The translations under genes were made by a program, and so were the position numbers. A stretch of 64,000 bases of DNA, taken from NCBI GenBank assembly GCA_002695005.1, contig NZNT01000029.1, forward strand, positions 434,001 through 498,000, read 5' to 3'. How positions within the stretch are numbered: position 1 is the first letter of the stretch; every line of letters begins with the position of its first letter. The DNA is from Maritimibacter sp. Lineage in GTDB: Bacteria > Pseudomonadota > Alphaproteobacteria > Rhodobacterales > Rhodobacteraceae. This document shows positions 46,281 to 55,499 of this stretch, piece after piece. The notes beneath the pieces are model-generated. The model was not told the origin of the DNA, did not search any database, and was given only the letters and a program-made list of their open reading frames with translations.

Positions 46281-48122
46281 ATGGCTGTGCTTTCCGCCCG
46301 CGACCTGCGCGTTTCGTTCTCGACCCCCGACGGACAGGTGGACGCCGTGAAGGGCGTGTCCTTCGACGTGGCCGCCGGGGAGTGCCTTGGCATCGTCGGT
46401 GAATCTGGGTCCGGCAAATCGCAAAGCTTCATGGCCGCGATGGGGTTGTTGCCGCCAAATGGGCGCGCCACGGGATCGGTGACGTTTCAGGGCGACGAGA
46501 TCCTGAACCTGCCGGTGTCCAAGTTGAACAAGCTGCGCGGCTCGGACGTCGGCATGATCTTTCAGGACCCGCTGACCGCGCTGACGCCGCACCTGAAGGT
46601 GGGCGACCAGATGGCCGAGGTTCTGAAGGTTCACAAGGGCCTGTCGGGGGGTGATGCGCGGCGTCATTGCCTCGACTGGCTGAACCGCGTCCAGATCCCC
46701 GAGGCGGAGCGTCGGATGGGCCAGTATCCGCATGAGCTATCGGGCGGGATGCGCCAGCGGGTGATGATCGCGCAGGCGATGCTGTGCGAGCCGAAGTTGC
46801 TGATCGCGGATGAGCCGACGACGGCGCTGGACGTGACCGTGCAGGCGGAAATCCTGGACCTGATGCACGAGTTGCAGCGGGATTCGAACACGGCCATCGC
46901 GCTGATCACCCATGACATGGGCGTGGTCGCGCGGATGTGCGACCGGATCGAGGTGATGAAGCTGGGCGAATATGTCGAGTCCGGCGACGTCATGCAGGTC
47001 TTCAACGCGCCCAGGCACGACTATACCCGCAAGCTGCTCGACGCGATGCCGCGCATTGATGACGAAGGCGCGCCGGAGGGAACGGAGGCGACCGCCGAGC
47101 CTCTGCTTTCCGCCGACGACATCAAGGTGCATTTCCCGATCCGGGTGAAAGGCGGGCTGTTCGGGCGGACCATCCCGCTCAAGGCCGTGAACGGCGTGAC
47201 CTTCGATCTGGCCAAGGGCGAGACGCTGGGGGTCGTGGGCGAGTCAGGCTGCGGCAAGTCCACGCTGGCGCGCGCGGTGCTGCGACTGATCGAACCCACG
47301 GGCGGCTCGGTGTCGTGGCTGGGATCAAGCTTCACCGATCTGGACAAGCGGGCGCTGACGAAAAGCCGCAAGGACATGCAGTTGGTGTTTCAGGACCCGC
47401 TCGCCTCGCTCGACCCGCGCATGACGATTTCCGACAGCATCGCGGAGCCGCTTAAGACCTTCCGCCCGGAGCTGTCCAAGTCGCAGCGCAAGGAAGAAGT
47501 GCTTGCGATGATGGACCGCGTCGGGTTGGAGCGCGGCATGTTCAACCGCTACCCGCATGAGCTGTCGGGCGGGCAGAACCAGCGCGTCGGGATTGCCCGG
47601 GCGATGATCAACAAGCCCAAGCTGATTATCTGTGACGAGGCGGTGTCGGCGCTCGACGTGTCCATTCAGGCGCAGATCGTGCGGCTGCTGAAAGACCTTC
47701 AGGACGAGTTCGGGATGTCGATGATCTTCATTTCGCACGACCTGTCGGTGGTGCGCGCGATCTCGAACCGGATCATGGTGCTGTATCTGGGCCGGATCGT
47801 TGAACTGGCGGATGCCGGCACGGTGGTCGAGGAGCCGGTGCATCCCTATACCAAGGCGTTGATCTCGGCGGTCCCGATCCCGGACCCGGAGTTTGAGCGC
47901 ACGCGGGAGCGTATCCGCATCCCCGGTGAGCTTCCGTCACCGCTGGACCCCAAAGCCTCGCTCAGGTTCCTGCCGTCGAAACTGCGGGCGGGCGATACGG
48001 ACTACACCCCGCGCCTCGACCAGATCGCGCCGGGGCATTGGGTGGCCGAGCACGACACGCTCGAAGCCATCCTCGCCGCCGAGCCGATGGTGAGCGAAGA
48101 GGTGGTGGAGCCGATGCGCTAG
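46281..48122 (+). CDS. oppDF: Fused oligopeptide ABC transporter ATPase (OppD-OppF)
   Basis: 613 residues from ATG 46281. Two complete ABC modules in one chain: the first (~1-265) with Walker [12 protein letters not shown], signature LSGGMRQRV and Walker [13 protein letters not shown]; the second (~275-613) with [23 protein letters not shown] and [12 protein letters not shown]. Both modules end in an oligopeptide-transporter C-terminal region ([12 protein letters not shown] and [17 protein letters not shown]). It powers the OppBC channel. In many bacteria OppD and OppF are separate proteins; here they are fused in one frame. Confidence 0.93.
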   Translation: MAVLSARDLRVSFSTPDGQVDAVKGVSFDVAAGECLGIVGESGSGKSQSFMAAMGLLPPNGRATGSVTFQGDEILNLPVSKLNKLRGSDVGMIFQDPLTALTPHLKVGDQMAEVLKVHKGLSGGDARRHCLDWLNRVQIPEAERRMGQYPHELSGGMRQRVMIAQAMLCEPKLLIADEPTTALDVTVQAEILDLMHELQRDSNTAIALITHDMGVVARMCDRIEVMKLGEYVESGDVMQVFNAPRHDYTRKLLDAMPRIDDEGAPEGTEATAEPLLSADDIKVHFPIRVKGGLFGRTIPLKAVNGVTFDLAKGETLGVVGESGCGKSTLARAVLRLIEPTGGSVSWLGSSFTDLDKRALTKSRKDMQLVFQDPLASLDPRMTISDSIAEPLKTFRPELSKSQRKEEVLAMMDRVGLERGMFNRYPHELSGGQNQRVGIARAMINKPKLIICDEAVSALDVSIQAQIVRLLKDLQDEFGMSMIFISHDLSVVRAISNRIMVLYLGRIVELADAGTVVEEPVHPYTKALISAVPIPDPEFERTRERIRIPGELPSPLDPKASLRFLPSKLRAGDTDYTPRLDQIAPGHWVAEHDTLEAILAAEPMVSEEVVEPMR

Positions 48123-48196
48123 GCCGGGTCACTTGCGCTCACCCCGGAATACATCAATGATCCCGTTCACATTTTTAGGCGGGGTTTCCTGAACAT

Positions 48197-49003
48197 ATGG
48201 CGCAAGCGCGGATATCCACTCATGCCCAAAAGGCTTTGCGGCGTCTGACGGGCCGGCCCGCGCGCCCGACGCGTGTCCACCTCGTGTCCTTCGCGGATGG
48301 CCTTTTTGCGCCGCGCGGGGCGTCGTTCCTGAAAAGCGCAGCCGCGTTCGGCGGGTTCGAAAGCGCGACGCTGTGTTCGGCGGCGGATCTGGACCCGGAC
48401 TTCGTGCGCCGTCACGCCGCGATGCTGAAACCGGACGTGCGCGGGTACGGCTATTGGATCTGGAAGCCGCAAGTCACCTTGCAGGCGCTCGAGAGGGTCG
48501 CGGACGGGGATGTCGTGCTCTACGCGGATGCCGGATGCGAGTTCCATTCGCCGGGACGCGCGCGGTTTGCCGAGTATGTCTCGCTCTGTCAGGACAATCC
48601 CCTCGGTGTGCTCGGGTTCGAGCAGGTATTCATCGAGAGTCACTGGACGAAGATGGACCTTGCGCTCAGGCTCGGCATCGGCGCGGGTCATTCGCACATG
48701 AAGACCGGTCAGCTCATGGGCGGCAAATACCTCATGCGGAACTCACGCAAGACGCGGGCCTTCCTGCGCGAGATGATCGCGATTGCCAGCGAGCAGAATT
48801 ATCACTTCATCGACGACACGCCGTCGGTCGCCGCGAACCATCCGAAATTTCGCGAACACCGCCACGATCAGAGCATCTTCAGCCTGCTGGCCAAGCAGCG
48901 CGGGGCGGCGATCACCTTTGGCGAGGGCGACCTGCCGCGCGTGCGGGCGTTCAAGCACCTGCACGACAACATTCCGATCTGGACGATGCGCCACAAGACG
49001 TGA
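48197..49003 (+). CDS. Glycosyltransferase-like protein (GYGYWIWKP / YADAG motif family)
   Basis: 268 residues, no membrane segment. The region RGYGYWIWKPQVTLQALERV near residue 82 followed by GDVVLYADAGCEFH (residues ~103-116) resembles nucleotide-sugar transferases in which a hydrophobic strand ends in a D-x-D-like metal site (here DAG). Later segments are MGGKYLMRNSRKTRAFLREM and FREHRHDQSIFSLLAKQRG, where HDQS may be the second catalytic block. It is probably a sugar transferase acting on cell-surface or small-molecule acceptors; that is an inference. It stands alone after the opp operon. Confidence 0.6.
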   Translation: MAQARISTHAQKALRRLTGRPARPTRVHLVSFADGLFAPRGASFLKSAAAFGGFESATLCSAADLDPDFVRRHAAMLKPDVRGYGYWIWKPQVTLQALERVADGDVVLYADAGCEFHSPGRARFAEYVSLCQDNPLGVLGFEQVFIESHWTKMDLALRLGIGAGHSHMKTGQLMGGKYLMRNSRKTRAFLREMIAIASEQNYHFIDDTPSVAANHPKFREHRHDQSIFSLLAKQRGAAITFGEGDLPRVRAFKHLHDNIPIWTMRHKT

Positions 49004-49159
49004 CTGCGCCGCCACGGTCGCGGCCCCATTGATCGCGAGGCCAAGGACGGATAGGGGGGCATGGAACGCCGTGAACGATCACGACAGCGGAACCGCGCCC
49101 TGCCCGTGGCGGTTGGCGCGTCATGCCCCGTCATCTTTTTAACCTGAGTGGATACGCCC

Positions 49160-49936
49160 ATGCGCCTCATCATCGACGTGACCATGCACTACAATTTCGC
49201 ACAGCCGAATACCGTGTTCCTCGCGCTGGAAGCGGCGCAGACGGACGGGCAGGACGTCATCGACGCGTGGATCAACATCGGGGATGCCACCATCGACCGG
49301 ATCGCGGGCGATTCTGGTGTGGGGGAGCGGATCTGGGCGCGGGTGCCGGGGTACGAGATGTACCTCACCTATCACGCCGTGGTGGACGTGACCCGGCCCA
49401 CGGTGCCGCTGGAGGGGATGCAGGCGATACCGCTTCACCAGCTTCCTGCCGAGGTCGCGCCCTATCTGCGCCCCTCGCGTTATGTCCAGTCGGACAAGTT
49501 CCAGAGCTTCGTGGGCAAGCGGTTCGGGCATCTGGGCGGCGGGGACAAGGTCGCGGCGATCCGCGACTGGATCACCCAGAACCTGTCCTATGTGCCGGGC
49601 AGTTCGGATGCGGATACCAACGTGCTGGAGACCTTCGCGGGGCGGCAGGGGGTGTGCCGTGACTATGCCCACCTGATCTGCGCGATGGTGCGCGCCGCCC
49701 AGATCCCCGCGCGGATGGTGGCGGCCTACAGCCCCGGCGTCTGGCCGCCGGATTTCCACGCGCTGGCCGAGGTCTGGCTCGACGATGCCTGGCACCTCGT
49801 GGACCCGACCGCGATGGGCCAGCCCCACAACATCGCCAAGATCGCCGTGGGCCGCGACGCCTATGACATCGCCTTCATGGACTCGCAGGCGCCTGCGGGG
49901 CTGATCTATCAGGCGGTGTCGGTGGTGGAGGGCTGA
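49160..49936 (+). CDS. Transglutaminase-like cysteine hydrolase family protein
   Basis: 258 residues from ATG 49160; an in-frame GTG at 49148 would add four. The transglut_core triad is visible: Cys in GRQGVCRDYAHLICAMVRAA (residues ~164-183), His in FHALAEVWLDDAWH and Asp in LVDPT. The N-terminal beta domain is of the bacterial transglutaminase N type. No signal peptide is seen, so it is probably cytosolic; relatives often sit beside circularly-permuted ATP-grasp/alpha-E genes, which are absent here. It could cleave or form amide bonds; the substrate is unknown. Confidence 0.85.
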   Translation: MRLIIDVTMHYNFAQPNTVFLALEAAQTDGQDVIDAWINIGDATIDRIAGDSGVGERIWARVPGYEMYLTYHAVVDVTRPTVPLEGMQAIPLHQLPAEVAPYLRPSRYVQSDKFQSFVGKRFGHLGGGDKVAAIRDWITQNLSYVPGSSDADTNVLETFAGRQGVCRDYAHLICAMVRAAQIPARMVAAYSPGVWPPDFHALAEVWLDDAWHLVDPTAMGQPHNIAKIAVGRDAYDIAFMDSQAPAGLIYQAVSVVEG

Positions 49937-49991
49937 GGACACGCGCGCCCCCGGCGGATGCCGGAGGCGTGTCGTGGGGGCGTTGCGCCGT

Positions 49992-50384
49992 TTACTCTGC
50001 GGGGTGGGCGACCGGCTGACGCGACGCGCCGAGGACGATCCAGCCGAACAGCAACATATCGGCGAAGAGGACCAGCGAGCTGATCGCGGCCAGCGGCTCT
50101 GCCTGCGGTGCGCCGCTGTAGATCAGGGCGATCCCGGCCACCATCGCGGCGGTGGCGGCGGCCCAGACGGCCACCTGAAGCTTGGCAAGGCCGCTTTGGT
50201 CACGCTCCGGGTGCCAGCGGTAATAGAGCCCCATCAGGAAAAGCGACACCCACCCCAGAAGGTTCAGGTGGGCATGGGCCGGCGCGGTTTCGTGGTTGCC
50301 GGAGATCGCCATTGCGATGCCCCAGCCCATGCCGATGATAACCATCAGGACGGCGAGGGAAATGGAAAGCTTGGATGCGGTCAT
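49992..50384 (-). CDS. Small four-helix membrane protein of unknown function
   Basis: 130 residues from ATG 50384 (GAAGGAG upstream). Four hydrophobic helices. The loop GNHETAPAHAHLNLLGWVSL (residues ~24-43) with two histidines in HAHxNLLGW resembles the first helices of haem-copper oxidase-like/NnrS-like proteins, so haem or metal binding is possible but not shown. It is divergent from a broken LysR gene that may once have controlled it. Confidence 0.65.
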   Translation of the reverse strand: MTASKLSISLAVLMVIIGMGWGIAMAISGNHETAPAHAHLNLLGWVSLFLMGLYYRWHPERDQSGLAKLQVAVWAAATAAMVAGIALIYSGAPQAEPLAAISSLVLFADMLLFGWIVLGASRQPVAHPAE

Positions 50385-50555
50385 GTGTTTGTCTCCTTCA
50401 GGTGGCGCGGTGCAGGGGCAGGCGGACGACCCGTCCGCGCGCGTGCCTTCTGGCTCGGCGGCGTGCCGATTTTGGTTCCTGAGCAGTGATCGTGGGTGTC
50501 GTCGCCGGATCATGGCGACTTGACCTGACCATAGGGCAGGGTGCTCTATTGACCG

Positions 50556-50565
50556 AATTGCAATT
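50556..50565. promoter_or_regulatory. AATTGCAATT palindrome upstream of the LysR pseudogene
   Basis: A perfect 10-bp palindrome 23 bp before the LysR start, in the divergent region shared with the gene at 49992-50384. It is a candidate LysR-type binding site. Confidence 0.35.
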
Positions 50566-50587
50566 TTGTATCGGCCCCATCACTGAG

Positions 50588-51438
50588 ATGAATTTTGCCA
50601 CCTTCGACCTGAACCTGCTCCGTGTATTCGACGCGCTCATGCGCGAGCGGAGCGTCACGCGGGCCGGGGCCTCGATCGGCCTCAGCCAGCCTGCGGTCAG
50701 TAACGCCCTGTCGCGCCTGCGCCACCATTTCGCGGACGAGTTGTTCGTGCGGCGGGCCAATGACATGGTGCCGACGCCCAAGGCCGAGGGTCTGGCCCCC
50801 ACGCTCCAGAAGGCGCTGAGCGATATCGAGGGGGCGATGGCCGATCAAGGGCCGTTCCGACCGGAGGAGATCGACGAGACCTTCACCTTCGCGGGGGCCG
50901 ACTTCTTTTCCGTCCTGTTCCTGCCCCGGCTCTATCGGGCAATCGCGCCCGTCGCGCCGCGGGCGACGCTCAGAATGATCGAAAGCGCAACGGTGGATGT
51001 GCAGACCCTGTTGCGTGACAGCGCAATCGACATGGCGTTGGAGCGGGATCTGGGTGAACAGCCCGACTGGGTGTCGAGCACGCCCTTGATGCGCTCATCC
51101 TTCTGCGTGGTCGCCGCACGGGACAATCGTGCGATTGCCGCTGCGGGGATCGAGTCGGGCGAGGCGTTGCCGATGGACCTGTTCTGCGCGATGCCGCAGG
51201 CGCTCAGAACGTCCGACGGCACGATGCACGGGGTGATCGACACGGCGTTGGAGCGGCATGGGCGCGCGCGGCCGTGGCGTCGCATGACGTGGTCATCTAC
51301 CGGCCCCCCATCGATATTCCGCAGCAGAAACTCAGCCTCTACTGGCATCGGCGGCAGGACCGCTCCGCCTCGCACCGCTGGATGCGCGGTCAGGTTCTCG
51401 ATATGGCGCGGGTGCTGGACCCGATGGTGGACGCATAA
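50588..51438 (+). pseudogene. LysR family regulator broken by an internal deletion
   Basis: From ATG 50588 the frame encodes a normal N terminus: FDLNLLRVFDALMRERSVTR, the helix-turn-helix GASIGLSQPAVSNALSRLR, and most of the effector domain up to TALERHGRAR near 51270. After that the frame changes: the usual C terminus (SHDVVIYRPPIDIP, LSLYWHRRQDRSASHRWMRG, then MARVLDPMVDA) continues in another frame to TAA 51436-51438. The join lacks roughly 30 residues that family members have between these blocks. An in-frame read-through would make a garbled tail running to 51622 into the ask gene. Loss of function is likely. Confidence 0.8.
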
Positions 51439-51441
51439 AAA

Positions 51442-51469
51442 AAGCCCCCCGGCGCGAACCGGGGGGCTT
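51442..51469. terminator. Intrinsic terminator after the LysR pseudogene
   Basis: An 11-bp stem AAGCCCCCCGG (51442-51452) / CCGGGGGGCTT (51459-51469), A run before it on the plus strand, i.e. T run on the minus strand. It may also end the ectoine transcript coming from the right. Confidence 0.85.
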
Positions 51470-51519
51470 CAGTCTATGCCTGACGTTCTTTTTGGAACTT
51501 TGGAGTGTCAGGCAATCCG

Positions 51520-52950
51520 TTATGCCGCTTCACGGAGCGGGGCTTTTTTTTCCTGTTCGACCAGGGCGCGGTGGAGCGCCTTGATGGCCTCGTTGGCTTC
51601 GTCGCGCGGCATGAGGAACTGAACGTCCACGTTGCGCGGGGTCGCGTGGGCGGCGATCACGTCCAGCCCGGCTTCGTCCAGCGCGGTCAGGCCGCGGCCC
51701 AGCACCGACTGCTTGCGCAGGTCACGGCCGATGGCCGACACGATGCACTGGCTGCGCACTTCGATCTCGGCCTGCGGGAAGCGTTCGAGAACGTCGGCTT
51801 CCACGCGTTTCACGGCCTTGAGCGAGCCTTTGACGTAGTGGGTGATCGTGTTGGCGTTCGAGGTCTTGGACACGATCCAGACCTTGTGACGCTTGAGCGC
51901 GTCGAGGATCGCGGTGTCGTAGCCTTTCACGCCCACCATGTCCTGTTCGAACACTTCGATGGACACGACATCCAGCCCGGTCACGATCTCGACCCCCGGC
52001 GTGTCACCGCGGCTGTCGTCGATCAGGGTGCCCGGATCGTCCGGCTCGAAGGCGTTGGTCACGCGCAGCGGCACGTCGGCCTGACGCAGCATCTTGGCCG
52101 CCGAGGGGTGGATCGCCTCCATCCCGAGGTTCGAAAGCTGGTCGGCCACGTCGTAGTTGGTGTGGCCCAGCTTGCGCACGGCATCCTCGCCCACGAGGTT
52201 GGGGTCCGCCGAGGAGAGGTGGAACTCCTTGTGGATGATCGCCTCTTTCGCGTGGGTCTGCGCGGCGATGCGCGCGAAGGTCACTTCCGAGTAGCCCCGG
52301 TCGTATTCCTTCATCAGACCTTCCTTGCACTGGGCATAGCCCGTGACGATCGGCATTTCGGTGGCGAGGTCGATGTCGGCCAGCCCCTGCTCGATGCGTT
52401 CGAACAGGTTGCAGTCGCCCTCGTCGCGCCAACCGGACAGGTCGACGAACCGGGCCGACACGCCGGCGCGCTTGAGCATCAGGGTGGTGACATAGGCGGA
52501 ATGCGCCTCGCCCAGCCCCGAGAGCAGCTCGCGCACCATTTCCATGTGCTCGGACAGGCGGAAGTGGCCGTAGGAGCACAGGCGGCCGAGGTCGATCAGG
52601 AACGAGCGTGCGCCCGCCATCCGTTCGGCCACGAAGTCGTTGGCGTCAGAGATATCGGCCGGGTGTTCGAGCACCGCGCGATGCGCCTCTTCCATCGCTG
52701 CGCCGGTCTTTTTCAGGGCCGACATCCAGGCGTGGTCGTCGCTTTCGCTGTCGGCGAAGGCGGCATAGACGCCCTGTTCGCCGGTCTTCTTGTGTTCGAG
52801 CAGCAGGTTGGTGATCCCGCCGAAGGCCGACACGACGAAGACGCGGTTGTACGGGTCGCCGTCGCGGATGAGCAGCGTATCGCGCAGCTCGTTCACACGG
52901 CTCATCGACGTGCCGCCGATCTTCTCGACAGTATGGTTTCGCTCAGACAT
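51520..52950 (-). CDS. ask: Ectoine-specific aspartate kinase
   Basis: 476 residues from ATG 52950. Its place as the last gene of the ectABC cluster and its divergence from ordinary LysC mark it as Ask_Ect, supplying beta-aspartyl phosphate for ectoine. Seen are the kinase N terminus HTVEKIGGTSMSRVNELRD, GYAQCKEGLMKEYDRGYSEV, LSSADPNLVGEDAVRKLGHT and two C-terminal ACT-like regions (VVSIEVFEQDMVGVKGYDTA; IVSAIGRDLRKQSVLGRGL). Ask_Ect proteins are generally insensitive to lysine feedback. 20 bp downstream of ectC. Confidence 0.94.
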   Translation of the reverse strand: MSERNHTVEKIGGTSMSRVNELRDTLLIRDGDPYNRVFVVSAFGGITNLLLEHKKTGEQGVYAAFADSESDDHAWMSALKKTGAAMEEAHRAVLEHPADISDANDFVAERMAGARSFLIDLGRLCSYGHFRLSEHMEMVRELLSGLGEAHSAYVTTLMLKRAGVSARFVDLSGWRDEGDCNLFERIEQGLADIDLATEMPIVTGYAQCKEGLMKEYDRGYSEVTFARIAAQTHAKEAIIHKEFHLSSADPNLVGEDAVRKLGHTNYDVADQLSNLGMEAIHPSAAKMLRQADVPLRVTNAFEPDDPGTLIDDSRGDTPGVEIVTGLDVVSIEVFEQDMVGVKGYDTAILDALKRHKVWIVSKTSNANTITHYVKGSLKAVKRVEADVLERFPQAEIEVRSQCIVSAIGRDLRKQSVLGRGLTALDEAGLDVIAAHATPRNVDVQFLMPRDEANEAIKALHRALVEQEKKAPLREAA

Positions 52951-52969
52951 GGGTTTTTCCCCGTTCGGT

Positions 52970-53365
52970 TCAGGCAGCGTCTTCGTCGGGCGCGGCATAG
53001 GAGCCATCTTCGCGATGCACTTCCTTGCCGGTCACCGGCGGGTTGAAACAGCAGGCCAGAACCAGCGTTTCATCGGATACCAGCGTATGCTTGTCATGCT
53101 CGTTCAGCGCGTACATAACGCCCGGCTTGATCTCGTGCGTCTCGTTCGTGGCGAGGTCGGTGATCCGGCCCTTGCCCGAGATGCAGTAGACGCTTTCGAA
53201 GTGGTTCTTGTAGTGGAACGTATGTTCCGAACCGCCCTCGATGGTGGTGATGTGGAACGAAAAGCCCATCCCGTCATCGGCGAGAAGCATGCGCACGGAG
53301 TTCCAGCGCGCGTCCGAGATGGACTTGTCGGTGTTTTTCAGTTCGTTGAAGTCACGGACGATCAT
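52970..53365 (-). CDS. ectC: L-ectoine synthase
   Basis: 131 residues of the cupin-fold ectoine synthase family, which cyclises N-gamma-acetyl-2,4-diaminobutyrate to ectoine with an iron cofactor. The metal-binding region is HTFHYKNHFESVYCISGKGR (residues ~48-67) and ALNEHDKHTLVS near residue 87; the N terminus MIVRDFNELKNTDKSISDAR is typical. Six bases separate it from the ectB stop. Full length. Confidence 0.97.
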   Translation of the reverse strand: MIVRDFNELKNTDKSISDARWNSVRMLLADDGMGFSFHITTIEGGSEHTFHYKNHFESVYCISGKGRITDLATNETHEIKPGVMYALNEHDKHTLVSDETLVLACCFNPPVTGKEVHREDGSYAAPDEDAA

Positions 53366-53371
53366 GGCGTC

Positions 53372-54673
53372 TTACTCCGCTGCAATTTTCTTGTTGGCGT
53401 CGAGGGCTTCGCGGGTCGCTTCGAGAACGATCTCGAGGCCCTTCTGAAGCACGTCGTTCGGGATGTTCAGCGCGGCGAGCACCTTGACCACCTCGTCGTC
53501 GGCGCCCGACGTCTCGATGATGAGGCCCTTCTCGAACGAGCGCGCGCAGATGTCTTCGGCCAGATCGCCGGAGCCCACGTCCACGCCGCGCATGAAGCCA
53601 CGGCCCTTGAGATAGGCGTGCGGCACCAGGTCTGCGACCTTCTTGAGCCCGTCTTCGAGGATCTGCGCCTTTTCGGCGGTGGAGGCTTCCATCGCGTCCT
53701 TGTCGGCCCAGAATTTCTCAAGCGCGACACGGCCCGTGACGAAAGCATGGGTGTTGCCGCGGAAGGTGCCGTTGTGCTCGGCGGGCTTCCACACGTCATG
53801 CTCACGCTTGATGAGCAGGCAGGCGAAGGGCAGGCCGAAGCCCGACAGCGATTTCGCCTGGGTGATGAGGTCCGGCTCGATGTCCATGCCCTCGAACCCG
53901 AAGTAGGTGCCGGTGCGGCCGATGCCCGCCTGAATGTCGTCGACGATCAGCAGCGCGCCGTGGTCCTTGGCGAGCTTGGCGATGCCTTCGATCCACTCTT
54001 TGGACGCGGCGTTCAGGCCGCCTTCGCCCTGCACGGGTTCAAAGATGAACGCGGCCGGGGCGTCGACGCCCGAGGAGCCGTTGTCGAGCATGGCCTTGAT
54101 GAAGGCGAGCGTATCGACACCGTCGCCCATCGCGCCCTCATAGGGCATGTGCGTTACGCCACCCAGCGGGGTGCCGGCGCCGCCACGCTTGCCGGCGTTA
54201 CCGGTCAGCGAGAGCGAGCCCATGGTCATGCCGTGGAAGCCATTGGTGAACGAGATGATGTTGCGGCGCCCGGTGATCTTGCGGGCGAGCTTCATCGCGG
54301 CCTCGACGGCGTTGGTGCCGGTCGGGCCGGTCATCATGACCTTGTAGTCGTCCATGCCGCGCGGCTTGAGCACGATGTTCTCGTATGCTTCGAGCCACTT
54401 GGCCTTTTCCTCGGTATACATGTCGAGGCCGTGGGCGATGCCGTCGCCCGTGATGTGCTCGACCAGCGCCGTCTTCATGTCGGCGTCGTTGTGGCCGTAG
54501 TTCAGCGACGAGCACCCGGCGAGAAAGTCGATGTACTCGGTGCCGTCAGTCGCGGTCATGATCGACCCCTGCGCTTTCGCGAAGGTGGTCGGGAAACCGC
54601 GGCAATAGGAGCGGGCTTCCGACTCGCGGCGTTCAAAAACGGGATTGTTCGCAGACTGCTTGTCTGTCGTCAT
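53372..54673 (-). CDS. ectB: L-2,4-diaminobutyrate transaminase
   Basis: 433 residues from ATG 54673. A class III PLP aminotransferase converting aspartate semialdehyde plus glutamate to diaminobutyrate. Seen are SYCRGFPTTFAKAQGSIMTA near residue 24, TGPTGTNAVEAAMKLARKIT (residues ~117-136, PLP phosphate site), LIVDDIQAGIGRTGTYFGFE with the DDIQ aspartate, and AKSLSGFGLPFACLLIKREH containing the Schiff-base lysine near residue 270. Length is normal for EctB. Confidence 0.97.
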   Translation of the reverse strand: MTTDKQSANNPVFERRESEARSYCRGFPTTFAKAQGSIMTATDGTEYIDFLAGCSSLNYGHNDADMKTALVEHITGDGIAHGLDMYTEEKAKWLEAYENIVLKPRGMDDYKVMMTGPTGTNAVEAAMKLARKITGRRNIISFTNGFHGMTMGSLSLTGNAGKRGGAGTPLGGVTHMPYEGAMGDGVDTLAFIKAMLDNGSSGVDAPAAFIFEPVQGEGGLNAASKEWIEGIAKLAKDHGALLIVDDIQAGIGRTGTYFGFEGMDIEPDLITQAKSLSGFGLPFACLLIKREHDVWKPAEHNGTFRGNTHAFVTGRVALEKFWADKDAMEASTAEKAQILEDGLKKVADLVPHAYLKGRGFMRGVDVGSGDLAEDICARSFEKGLIIETSGADDEVVKVLAALNIPNDVLQKGLEIVLEATREALDANKKIAAE

Positions 54674-54722
54674 AACGTATTCCTTCGATGTTAGTGTGAA
54701 AGGACGGGGGGCCGCGCGTGTC

Positions 54723-55256
54723 TTACGCGGCCTTCGCCATGTCATCTTCGTCGGGCAGCGTGATCGTCACCATGTGTTCGGTGTCGTGACGGCCTTCGAA
54801 GTGATCGTCCTTTTTGAAGTGTGCTTCGTCTTCAAGCTCGCCGCCGTGGCGTTTCGCGAATTTCTTGAAGAGCGCCCAGGAGGCGTCGTTGTCCTTGGTG
54901 ATGGTGGTCTTGAGGACGTTGGCTTCGTCGCATTCCTCGCGACCGAAGATTTCGTCCAGCATCAGGCCACCAAGGCCCATGCCCCGGGCTTTCTCGCTCA
55001 CGGCCACCTGCCACACGAAGAGCGCCTCTTCGTTCGGCACGAGATAGCCGGAGATCCAGCCCACGACGTCGCCGTCCAGCTCCGCCACCACGCAGGTGTC
55101 ACGGAAATGGTCGCATTGCAGCAGGTTGCAGTAGACGGAATTCTCGTCGAGCGGCTTGCACTCGCGGATCAGGTCCCAGATTTGCGCCCCGTCCTCGGAA
55201 TTCGGCTTCCGAAGGCGGAGCTTGCCAGTTCGGGGAATGTCTTTCGCAGTATGCAT
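54723..55256 (-). CDS. ectA: L-2,4-diaminobutyrate N-gamma-acetyltransferase
   Basis: 177 residues from ATG 55256, with TTGGAGAGG upstream. A GNAT-fold enzyme acetylating diaminobutyrate. The N terminus LRLRKPNSEDGAQIWDLIRE and the acetyl-CoA loop VSEKARGMGLGGLMLDEIFG (residues ~92-111) are family-typical. First gene of ectABC-ask, read away from ectR from a shared control region. Confidence 0.96.
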   Translation of the reverse strand: MHTAKDIPRTGKLRLRKPNSEDGAQIWDLIRECKPLDENSVYCNLLQCDHFRDTCVVAELDGDVVGWISGYLVPNEEALFVWQVAVSEKARGMGLGGLMLDEIFGREECDEANVLKTTITKDNDASWALFKKFAKRHGGELEDEAHFKKDDHFEGRHDTEHMVTITLPDEDDMAKAA

Positions 55257-55289
55257 GTTTCGGTCCTCTCCAAAGTTCCTTCGATGCAC

Positions 55290-55318
55290 TAACTATTAAA
55301 CCAAGCCATTTGTTTCAA
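55290..55318 (-). promoter_or_regulatory. Candidate ectABC promoter with overlapping inverted repeat
   Basis: On the minus strand TTGAAA (55313-55318), 17-bp spacer, TAGTTA (55290-55295). Within it TTGAAAC and GGTTTAA form an imperfect inverted repeat that could be an EctR operator. It lies about 34 bp before the ectA start. Confidence 0.5.
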
Positions 55319-55411
55319 GACCTAAAGCACTTTTCGCCGGAATGGGCGGAAAAACCCCTGTTTTTCGGGTCGTTCGGGCGAAAATACTTCAGTAATGAGC
55401 GACTCAGAACC

Positions 55412-55439
55412 TTTACATACCGAAAGATTTGGCTATCTA
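55412..55439 (+). promoter_or_regulatory. Candidate ectR promoter
   Basis: TTTACA (55412-55417), 16-bp spacer, TATCTA (55434-55439). Transcription would begin near 55446, downstream of the in-frame ATG at 55395, which supports the later ectR start at 55500. Confidence 0.5.
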
Positions 55440-55499
55440 AGCACCATGATTGCATCAGACCTGCTCGCCGTGGCATCAATGCCTCTGGAGGGAGAACAT

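Noticed and set aside
51439-51622. C-terminal part of the LysR frame after 51438
   Set aside because: This stretch reads through the terminator and antisense into the ask gene; it exists only because the upstream frame is shifted.
55395-55499. 35-residue N-terminal extension of EctR
   Set aside because: It has no ribosome-binding site, begins upstream of the predicted transcription start, and a strong GGAGGG precedes the ATG at 55500.
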